This document shows, piece by piece, positions 1 to 5,140 of a stretch of 9,886 nt of DNA. Source of the stretch: CAZOKO01 sp964580455. GTDB lineage: Bacteria; Desulfobacterota; WTBG01. A model generated the notes under the pieces. It was not told the origin of the DNA. It ran no database searches and saw only the letters and a program-made list of their open reading frames with translations. The stretch covers positions 1-9,886 of the forward strand of contig CAZOKO010000095.1 in the NCBI GenBank assembly GCA_964580455.1, in the 5' to 3' direction. The position numbers and the translations under genes were made by a program. How positions within the stretch are numbered: the first letter of the stretch is position 1; each line of letters begins with the position of its first letter.

Positions 1-69
1 GCCCCGATCAGCTCGGATAGCACCGGAGGCTATTCTTATGCCAGAACTTAAAATTTAACTTTTAAATAT

Positions 70-98
70 TTGACAATTTCGCTCTATGTGTATATAAT
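70..98 (+). promoter_or_regulatory. Consensus sigma-70 promoter
   Basis: A perfect -35 hexamer TTGACA (70-75) and a perfect -10 hexamer TATAAT (93-98) are separated by exactly 17 bp, the ideal spacing for the housekeeping sigma factor. Transcription would start near 104-106 and run through an AT-rich leader of about 60 bases into the ribosome binding site at 155-163 and the small ORF at 169. A full consensus match is uncommon in real genomes and predicts strong constitutive transcription. No obvious operator palindrome overlaps it. Confidence 0.75.
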
Positions 99-154
99 TA
101 TTATCGTAGAAGGAAAGATATTTATCAAATCCACAACTTAGAATAAATCTTTTT

Positions 155-163
155 AAAGGAGAT
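155..163 (+). promoter_or_regulatory. Ribosome binding site that sets a TTG start
   Basis: AAAGGAGAT contains the core AGGAG (157-161) and sits 7 bases before the TTG codon at 169. There is no ATG or GTG at a usable distance in the same frame, so this site is the main argument for starting the 121-residue ORF at TTG. Confidence 0.6.
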
Positions 164-168
164 AGACG

Positions 169-534
169 TTGCCGGTTAATTCATTAGTGCCCGTTCATAC
201 TCCTGGTGTTGAGTGTAGACCTTTGCCCCAACTATATCCGGCAGGGATTGTTAAGCAAGTATTTGATAATGAACGATTACACCTGGTAACAAAAAGAGAT
301 GGAATTAACGAACATAAGCCTGATCTTTTCTCCTTTAGAAATCGAGGAGGTTTCCGGCAAAGAGCAGCATATATAAGAGAATTTTCATTTACCTTTGGTC
401 GCCGTTGGGGAGAAAGTGGATATAGGTTCTCATCTATAAAGAGTAACCTTAAAATGAGTGGAACCTATGATGTGAATGGTGACCTAACTACTATCTCTAA
501 AGAGAAAGGCATATACATCGATCAGTTTTCATAG
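169..534 (+). CDS. Unrecognised small protein, 121 aa
   Basis: I do not recognise this protein. It would be translated from TTG at 169 and end at TAG at 532-534. The case for a real gene is contextual: a perfect sigma-70 promoter at 70-98 and a well-spaced AAAGGAGAT just upstream. The product is soluble-looking, with no signal peptide or hydrophobic segment. The first third is rich in proline and valine (PVNSLVPVHTPGVECRPLPQ). The middle is basic and aromatic (residues about 55-90, with FRNRGGFRQRA and FTFGRRWGESGYRF). The C-terminus is polar and ends DQFS. There is a single cysteine at residue 16 and no recognisable catalytic or metal-binding motif. The transcript could instead be a non-coding RNA with this frame open by chance. 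It converges on mtaB, with 116 bp between the stop codons. Confidence 0.45.
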   Translation: MPVNSLVPVHTPGVECRPLPQLYPAGIVKQVFDNERLHLVTKRDGINEHKPDLFSFRNRGGFRQRAAYIREFSFTFGRRWGESGYRFSSIKSNLKMSGTYDVNGDLTTISKEKGIYIDQFS

Positions 535-650
535 AAAGAAAAGAATTTCCCTTTCCCGTAATGTTTTTACAAACACACCTGCCTTTTAGCCAGTTTTTTA
601 TCATCCAAGTCATTTCAGAAAGCCAATGCTGATAGGAATTCCCAGAGAAA

Positions 651-1961
651 TTAAGTTTTAACGCCCCATACTCTCTCACCTTCAACTTTGATAATTCCCA
701 CCTCCATTTCCTTATTTTTTAGAGTCTCAGGTCCTTCCAGAAGAACGGGGATGTAGTTGCGTGAGCGGCCTTTTAGTAATCCTGATTGTCGATCTCTCTT
801 TTCTTCTATGAGGACATTTAGCTTTTTTCCCAGGTAGCTGGAATAAAACTGTTCTCTTTTAGTTTTACCCAGCTTCCTTAGTAGTTCACTTCTGTTGCTG
901 ATGGTTTTGCCTGGGACCTGATCAGGGAAGGAAGCAGCTAAAGTTTTTCCCCTTTTGGAATAAGGGAAGACGTGAAAATAGCTTATGGGTAACTCTTCGA
1001 GAAGATTGTAGGTGTTGAGGAAGTGACGGTCTGTTTCTCCAGGGAATCCGGCTATTACATCAACTCCCAGACAGAGGTGAGGGATTTTGGAAGTAAGATT
1101 ATTTACAAGTTTTCTGAAGTCGATTGATTGATATGGTCTGTTCATTCGTTTGAGAATATCATCATCTCCACTTTGCAGGGGCAGATGAAGGTGAGGACAT
1201 ATAATCTTTGAAGTGGAGAGGGAATCCACCATCTTATCAGTTATATCCATGGGTTCGAGAGAACTTATTCTTATACGGGGTACTGGTTTTTTCCGCTCAA
1301 TCATTTGGAGTAACTTAAGGAGAGTGAAAGGAGGGTTGAGGTCAATCCCGTATGCTCCCAGATGGATACCACTTAATACGACCTCTTTAAAACCTGCATT
1401 GGCCAGTGTGAGAAGACGTTTCAGTGTTTCCTCAGGGTCAAGACTGCGGTACTTCCCCCGGACATAGGGAACGATGCAATAGCTGCAGAAGGCTTCACAA
1501 CCATCCTGGATTTTTAAAAAGGCTCTGGTGTGATGGGGAAAGGAGTGAAGGGGCGGGTCGTCAAAACAGTTTTGCAGATTAATATCAGATACGATTATAT
1601 TAGGGGATTCTCCACCTTCATTGTTAGTAATGAAGTCAGCTATTTTTTGTTTCTGTACATTTCCCAGAATAAGGGAGATTCCAGGAATCTGTGCTATTGT
1701 CTGGGGTGCCACCTGGGCATAGCAGCCGGTAACAATAATCTTAGCGTGAAGATTCTTTCGCTGAGCTCTTCTGATCAGCTGGCGAGACTGATAATCAGTT
1801 TTTTTAGTAACTGTACAGGTGTTGATAATGTAGAAGTCTGCTTGAGTGCGGAAGTCCACAATCTGGTAGCCTTTTGTCTGTAAGGCTTCTTCCATGGTTG
1901 CAGAATCATACTGATTTACTTTACAGCCAAGAGTAGTGATGGCTATTTTTTTCATCTTCAT
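651..1961 (-). CDS. mtaB: tRNA (t6A37)-methylthiotransferase MtaB
   Basis: MtaB adds a methylthio group to C2 of N6-threonylcarbamoyladenosine at position 37 of tRNAs reading ANN codons, giving ms2t6A. It is a cytoplasmic radical-SAM enzyme with two iron-sulfur clusters. The 436-residue product has the family's architecture. The N-terminal MTTase domain has three cluster cysteines: Cys13 in TLGCKVNQYDS, Cys49 in INTCTVTK and Cys80 in VTGCYAQ. The radical-SAM core opens with CxxxCxxC (Cys155, Cys159, Cys162) in DGCEAFCSYCIVPYVRG. A C-terminal TRAM-like RNA-binding domain spans about 372-436. The TLGCKVNQYDS motif and full family length favour MtaB over MiaB or RimO. The start is uncertain: ATG at 1961 or ATG at 1955 (MKKIAITT), neither with a clear ribosome binding site. 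Its upstream side is repeat R1, so its promoter may lie inside the repeat. On the minus strand a TATAAT (2015-2020) is present there, without a convincing -35. Confidence 0.95.
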   Translation of the reverse strand: MKMKKIAITTLGCKVNQYDSATMEEALQTKGYQIVDFRTQADFYIINTCTVTKKTDYQSRQLIRRAQRKNLHAKIIVTGCYAQVAPQTIAQIPGISLILGNVQKQKIADFITNNEGGESPNIIVSDINLQNCFDDPPLHSFPHHTRAFLKIQDGCEAFCSYCIVPYVRGKYRSLDPEETLKRLLTLANAGFKEVVLSGIHLGAYGIDLNPPFTLLKLLQMIERKKPVPRIRISSLEPMDITDKMVDSLSTSKIICPHLHLPLQSGDDDILKRMNRPYQSIDFRKLVNNLTSKIPHLCLGVDVIAGFPGETDRHFLNTYNLLEELPISYFHVFPYSKRGKTLAASFPDQVPGKTISNRSELLRKLGKTKREQFYSSYLGKKLNVLIEEKRDRQSGLLKGRSRNYIPVLLEGPETLKNKEMEVGIIKVEGERVWGVKT

Positions 1962-1991
1962 AGTAAATAATAAGCCACAGAATTACACAGC

Positions 1992-2108
1992 GCAGCAGAG
2001 CCGCAACTAAAAAAATTATAACCACGAAGAACACGAAGGCCACGAAGAATGAAACTAAACTTTGCTAAAAAACCACGATGTTGCAGGTTTGTAGTACAGA
2101 AGTTCACA
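1992..2108 (+). repeat. Dispersed intergenic repeat R1
   Basis: This block in the divergent mtaB/DUF1015 gap aligns along its whole length with 6530-6647. By hand count there are about 14 substitutions and one 1-base indel over about 117 positions, so identity is near 87 percent. It starts with GCAGCAGAGCCGCAAC and contains three CACGAAG units (within 2022-2047). It ends with a module that includes CACGATGTTGCAGGTT followed by GTAGTACAGA. That end module also occurs in inverted orientation at 9855-9886. There is no ORF in it. The rest of the 321-bp gap (1962-1991 and 2109-2282) is AT-rich unique sequence with a possible promoter for the DUF1015 gene. Confidence 0.85.
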
Positions 2109-2207
2109 GATTGTTATAATACATTGTTTAAGAGAAATGGTGCAAGCTAAATGTGTAGTTGATTAACGCTTGATGGATTAAATGAAATTTTTTGTAATCA
2201 AAAAGTC

Positions 2208-2236
2208 TTGATTGAAATCTGGGATTGTGCTATTAG
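2208..2236 (+). promoter_or_regulatory. Possible promoter for the DUF1015-trmN operon
   Basis: TTGATT (2208-2213) and TATTAG (2231-2236) are separated by 17 bp, each matching four of six sigma-70 consensus positions. The predicted start, near 2243, would leave a leader of about 40 bases before the ATG at 2283. It lies downstream of repeat R1, so the operon need not depend on the repeat. Such partial matches arise easily by chance in AT-rich DNA. Confidence 0.3.
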
Positions 2237-2270
2237 GCATAGAGTTCAAGAAGTCTAATTATCATTTTAT

Positions 2271-2277
2271 GAGGTGA
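2271..2277 (+). promoter_or_regulatory. Ribosome binding site deciding the DUF1015 start
   Basis: GAGGTGA sits 5 bases before the ATG at 2283. The GTG at 2274-2276, an alternative upstream start in the same frame, lies inside this Shine-Dalgarno sequence and so is unlikely to be the initiation codon. Confidence 0.65.
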
Positions 2278-2282
2278 AAGAT

Positions 2283-3635
2283 ATGGCAAATGTTGTTCCT
2301 TTTAGAGGTGTTCTCTATAATCTGGAGAAGATAGATGATTTTAGTAAGGTTACTGCTCCTCCCTATGATATTATTTCTCCTGAACAGCAGGAAAGGTATT
2401 ATCAGGATAGCCCTTACAATGTTATCCGTTTAATACTTGGCAAGCAGTTCCCCGACGATTCTCACTCGAATAACAGATACACTCGTTCTGCAAGTTTTTT
2501 CAATAAATGGCAGGAAGAATCTTTTTTAAGAAGAGATACAGACCCCTCCTTATATTTTTATCATCAGGAGTTTTCTGGCCCAGAAGGACAAAGGTTTGGC
2601 CGGGACGGTTTCATCGGACTGGTCAGATTAGAAGATAAAGATAAGGGTGTAGTTATTCCTCATGAGAAGACATTAGATAAACCTAAGGCGGATCGTTTGC
2701 GGCTAATGGAGGTCTGCCAGACCAATTTCAGCTCTATCTTTTCACTTTATTCTGATCCTGATGATGCTGTCAATCAAATGTTTAAGAGAGTGATTGATAG
2801 TTCTCCCCTCTTAGAGGTTACTGATGAAGATAGAACCCTCCACCAGTTATGGCGCGTTTCTCAAGGAGACGTTCTCAAAGAAGTATCATTATGGTTAAAG
2901 GACAGCCCTCTCTATATAGCTGATGGCCACCATCGATATGAAACTGCGCTTAATTACCGAAATCTTGCGCTTAAGAAACATCATCAATCAACAGGGAAGG
3001 AATCATTTAACTATGTGATGATGTATCTTACCTCTATGGAGGGAAAAGGTCTGGTTATTCTGCCTTATCATCGTGTGATTCAAAACCTTGAAGGGTTTGA
3101 TTTCAGTTCCTATGAAAAGAAGCTTGAAGATTATTTTGAAATTAAAACATTTAACTTTAACCAGGAAAACCAGACACAGGTATGGAAAGAATTTAATGAG
3201 CAACTGCAGGAAAATGGAAAAAAACGGCCTTCCTTTGGGATGTATGGTTCTGGGCAGGATTGTTATCATCTGCTTATTTTGAAGAAGGAGGTATTTTTAT
3301 CATTGTCTGGTGATGAAGAAGGGTCAGAATCTCTTAACAAGCTGGATGTTAATGTTATTGAATCTATCATTTTTAAAAAGGTATTGGGGATTACCAGCAA
3401 GGATCTCCAACAGCAACAGAATATTGCCTATGCTCATGATAGCCTGGAAGGATTGGAGTTGGTTCAAAAGAAGGATTTTCAACTGGCCTTTTTCCTCAAT
3501 CCTACTAAGTCCTCTGAGATAAGTGATATTGCCAGCAGGGGAGAGACCATGCCTCAAAAATCCACCTTTTTCTATCCCAAACTTTTAAGTGGGCTAGTTA
3601 TCAATAAGATTATACCTGAAGAGTTGATTGAATGA
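2283..3635 (+). CDS. DUF1015 family protein
   Basis: This is a conserved bacterial protein of unknown activity, recognised as DUF1015 by its signature blocks and length (450 residues from ATG 2283; a GTG at 2274 would add three). The blocks, in order, are VVPFRG near the N-terminus, TAPPYDII (24-31), IPHEKT (125-130) followed by KADRL, and IADGHHRYETA (212-222). The last is the most telling: the GHHR sequence resembles the conserved GxHR-type motif of ParB-fold proteins, a fold also used by free-serine kinases. That comparison is inference and does not assign a function. The protein looks soluble and cytoplasmic. The stop codon overlaps the next gene's ATG by 4 bp (ATGA), so the two are almost certainly cotranscribed and translationally coupled. 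That links it to a tRNA methyltransferase, though the partnership could be merely operonic. A possible promoter lies at 2208-2236. Confidence 0.9.
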   Translation: MANVVPFRGVLYNLEKIDDFSKVTAPPYDIISPEQQERYYQDSPYNVIRLILGKQFPDDSHSNNRYTRSASFFNKWQEESFLRRDTDPSLYFYHQEFSGPEGQRFGRDGFIGLVRLEDKDKGVVIPHEKTLDKPKADRLRLMEVCQTNFSSIFSLYSDPDDAVNQMFKRVIDSSPLLEVTDEDRTLHQLWRVSQGDVLKEVSLWLKDSPLYIADGHHRYETALNYRNLALKKHHQSTGKESFNYVMMYLTSMEGKGLVILPYHRVIQNLEGFDFSSYEKKLEDYFEIKTFNFNQENQTQVWKEFNEQLQENGKKRPSFGMYGSGQDCYHLLILKKEVFLSLSGDEEGSESLNKLDVNVIESIIFKKVLGITSKDLQQQQNIAYAHDSLEGLELVQKKDFQLAFFLNPTKSSEISDIASRGETMPQKSTFFYPKLLSGLVINKIIPEELIE

Positions 3636-4378
3636 GTTTAGATGTTCATATCAGGAATGATGAAAAGCTTGATGAACTCTTTGATGGACACTTGAAAATC
3701 ATCCAGAAGAAAGAGGGATATCGTTTTTCCATTGATGCAATCCTGATCGCCTATTTTGCCTCTCGCCTGTCAGCAGACTCCATTATTGATCTCGGTACCG
3801 GCAGTGGAATTATCCCGATTGTTTTGGCAAGGAAAACGTCTGCTTTTACTATTGTAGGAGTAGAGGTTCAGAAAGCCATGGCTGACATGGCCGAGCGCAC
3901 TGTTGTGCTCAATGGGTTTTCTGAGAGAGTTTCCATCCTGCATGAGGATTTGCGAGCTTTGCGTAGCCATTTCACTGCTTCATCCTTTGATCTGGTGGTT
4001 AGCAATCCCCCTTATTTTCCGGTGAAGGATGGAAGAATCAATCCTGATGAAGAGAAAGCTATAGCTCGTCATGAGATTATGGCTAATGTGGAAGATGTAA
4101 TCAAGGTCTCACATTATTTAGTAACGCCCTCAGGTCTGGTGGTAATTATCTTTCCTGCAAGGAGAATAGTAGATCTGTTGTTTAAGCTCAGGGAATCAGG
4201 TCTTGAGCCCAAGCTTATTCAGGTTATTTACTCCCAAAAGCAGGGTGAAGGAAAAATGGTTATTGTCGGGAGTTCAAAAGGAGGAAATCCTGAAGTAGAG
4301 ATTAAAGAGCCTTTTTTTGTTTATAAGGCTGAAGGTGACTATTCTGAGGAGATGCAGAAAATTTATAATGAAATCTAG
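3632..4378 (+). CDS. trmN: tRNA1(Val) (adenine37-N6)-methyltransferase-like, TrmN6 family
   Basis: This is a SAM-dependent methyltransferase of the TrmN6/YfiC family, whose characterised member methylates N6 of A37 in tRNA1(Val). Visible features, in order, are the family block GYRFSIDAILIAYFAS (29-44), motif I DLGTGSGI (53-60) for SAM binding, an acidic residue at the end of strand 2 (Glu78 in GVEVQ), and the catalytic motif IV NPPYF (125-129). NPPY is typical of enzymes methylating an exocyclic amino group of adenine. The protein has 248 residues, normal for the family. It starts within the DUF1015 stop codon (ATGA overlap). It converges on dciA, and 174 bp filled mostly by an inverted-repeat element separate the two stops. 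Exact tRNA specificity is inferred from family membership. A related 50S or protein N-methyltransferase is less likely, given the YRFSID block. Confidence 0.88.
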   Translation: MSLDVHIRNDEKLDELFDGHLKIIQKKEGYRFSIDAILIAYFASRLSADSIIDLGTGSGIIPIVLARKTSAFTIVGVEVQKAMADMAERTVVLNGFSERVSILHEDLRALRSHFTASSFDLVVSNPPYFPVKDGRINPDEEKAIARHEIMANVEDVIKVSHYLVTPSGLVVIIFPARRIVDLLFKLRESGLEPKLIQVIYSQKQGEGKMVIVGSSKGGNPEVEIKEPFFVYKAEGDYSEEMQKIYNEI

Positions 4379-4395
4379 AAAGGAAGTTATCTGCG

Positions 4396-4555
4396 TTCAC
4401 CCCGTTAGAAATAAAGGAAGGAAATTATGTTTTATGTAATCCAAAGCAAGAAAAATGATAAAAAGTATACTGTTTCGCTAATGATTATGCGGAAACGTTT
4501 TTAAGAACACAATTTTAGCAATCTCATAAGCGTTTCCTATTTCTAACGGGGTTCA
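4396..4555. mobile_element. Inverted-repeat mini-element (MITE-like) carrying a decayed GIY-YIG gene
   Basis: A perfect 15-bp inverted repeat, ACCCCGTTAGAAATA at 4399-4413 and its reverse complement at 4538-4552, bounds a 154-bp unit between the convergent genes trmN and dciA. The tetramer TTCA is found immediately at both borders (4396-4399 and 4552-4555), consistent with a target-site duplication. The last base of each arm is shared with it, so the exact border is ambiguous by one base. The right border coincides with the dciA stop codon (TCA at 4553-4555 on this strand). The inside contains a ribosome-binding-like AAAGGAAGG and a broken reading frame resembling a small GIY-YIG nuclease. 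No transposase is encoded, so any movement would need help in trans. Confidence 0.65.
4427..4546 (+). pseudogene. Relic of a small GIY-YIG nuclease gene
   Basis: After AAAGGAAGG (4413-4421), the ATG at 4427 opens a 25-codon frame, MFYVIQSKKNDKKYT..., that stops at TAA 4502-4504. If the stop is read through, EHNFSNLIS follows. This mirrors the start of stand-alone GIY-YIG proteins, which typically run MFYVYVLQSKKDGKxYxGYTNDLxKRFxEHN. The matching pieces here are MFYV, IQSKKNDKKYT, an AND (Asn-Asp) trace in another frame near 4478-4486, then RKRF, stop and EHN. The apparent damage is loss of about two codons near the second YV, frameshifts around the second conserved Tyr/Gly, an in-frame stop and loss of everything after EHN, including the usual catalytic Arg/Glu region. 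It cannot encode a functional nuclease. The similarity is recalled from family consensus, not from a search. Confidence 0.5.
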
Positions 4556-4915
4556 CCAGCGAAAATCTGTGTCCTGATTTAAATCTTTTTGGGTTCCTTG
4601 AGAGATTTCACCGATTCGGAAACGAATATCTTTGATAACTGTTTCTCCGATTCGCTCGTTTAGCTTCTTGATTATATCATGCCTCATGAATTCAAGCTGC
4701 TGCATCCAGGTTGAGCTTGTTACATTAACCCGGAGTATCATGTTCCCGATCTGATTAGGTTGTGCCTGTCTCGCTATAGGTTCTCCGACTACATCGCCCC
4801 ATACTTCCCAAATCTGATATTGTTTCACCCTGATATCGAGGTCGAGACTGCTGAAGAGTCTCTCCAAAATGGAGTCTACTTTTTCAGGAACCAATTTTTT
4901 CTTTTTCTCAGACAT
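4553..4915 (-). CDS. dciA: DUF721 family protein, DciA-type replicative helicase loader/operator
   Basis: DciA-type proteins interact with the replicative helicase DnaB and help load it at the origin in bacteria that lack DnaC or DnaI. The 120-residue product fits the DUF721 pattern. It has a lysine-rich N-terminus (MSEKKKKLVP), then the core IWEVWGDVVGEPIARQAQP (35-53), with the tryptophan and VVG block typical of the family. A KH-like segment LRVNVTSSTWMQQLEFMRHDIIKKLNERIG (61-90) follows, ending in IKDIRFRIG (94-102). The start is ATG at 4915, because AAGGAGAA (minus strand, 4922-4929) lies 6 bases upstream. The frame is open to 4954, but the extra 13 codons lack such a site. Its stop codon sits exactly at the border of the inverted-repeat element. 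Helicase loading is inferred from the family. Confidence 0.85.
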   Translation of the reverse strand: MSEKKKKLVPEKVDSILERLFSSLDLDIRVKQYQIWEVWGDVVGEPIARQAQPNQIGNMILRVNVTSSTWMQQLEFMRHDIIKKLNERIGETVIKDIRFRIGEISQGTQKDLNQDTDFRW

Positions 4916-4921
4916 AATATA

Positions 4922-4929
4922 TTCTCCTT
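4922..4929 (-). promoter_or_regulatory. Ribosome binding site of dciA
   Basis: Read on the minus strand this is AAGGAGAA, 6 bases before the ATG at 4913-4915. It selects that codon over the farther upstream ATG at 4954. Confidence 0.7.
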
Positions 4930-5058
4930 GTGTCTTATCTATTATCAGAATCAATGGATTTTTTAAAGAGAAAATCGTAAACTGAAGCGAATAAAGATGT
5001 TGATGAAATTCCTATAAGCTGATATTAAATGGGTGTCAGGGGCAGAGTGGAAGTGATA

Positions 5059-5086
5059 TTGTCCGCAGTCCACCGTTAAATATAAG
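5059..5086 (+). promoter_or_regulatory. Possible promoter for the NSS symporter gene
   Basis: TTGTCC (5059-5064; four of six matches) and TATAAG (5081-5086; five of six) are spaced by 16 bp. They lie about 55 bases before the symporter start, leaving a leader that contains the heptamer repeat at 5111-5136. This is a weak call based only on the match to sigma-70 consensus. Confidence 0.33.
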
Positions 5087-5110
5087 GATCTTAGGATAAG
5101 ACAAAAGAAC

Positions 5111-5136
5111 AACTGACGACTGACAACAGACAACTG
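5111..5136 (+). repeat. Imperfect heptamer tandem repeat (AACTGAC)
   Basis: Three full imperfect units and a partial one follow without gaps: AACTGAC (5111-5117), GACTGAC (5118-5124), AACAGAC (5125-5131) and AACTG (5132-5136). The array ends 4 bases before the first ATG of the symporter gene and occupies the place where a Shine-Dalgarno site is expected. Similar AACTGAC-type arrays are, from memory, scattered in intergenic regions of several bacterial groups. Confidence 0.6.
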
Positions 5137-5140
5137 GGAT

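Noticed and set aside
1..58. Two reading frames open at the left edge (ending at 51 and 58), a possible tail of an upstream gene.
   Set aside because: At most 18 codons are visible, two frames are equally open and neither ending matches a family I recognise.
580..597. CTGCCTTTTAGCCAG followed by six T residues, as a terminator for the 121-residue ORF.
   Set aside because: Only three outer base pairs form before a mismatch, so no stable stem is supported.
2022..2047. Short spaced CACGAAG units as a CRISPR-like array.
   Set aside because: Units are 7 bases with 2-3 base spacers and recur in other intergenic repeats; no cas genes or spacer-like structure.
2115..2120. TATAAT downstream of repeat R1, as a possible promoter for the DUF1015 gene.
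   Set aside because: No acceptable -35 at 16-18 bp spacing; the nearest TTGCAG (2081-2086) is 28 bp away.
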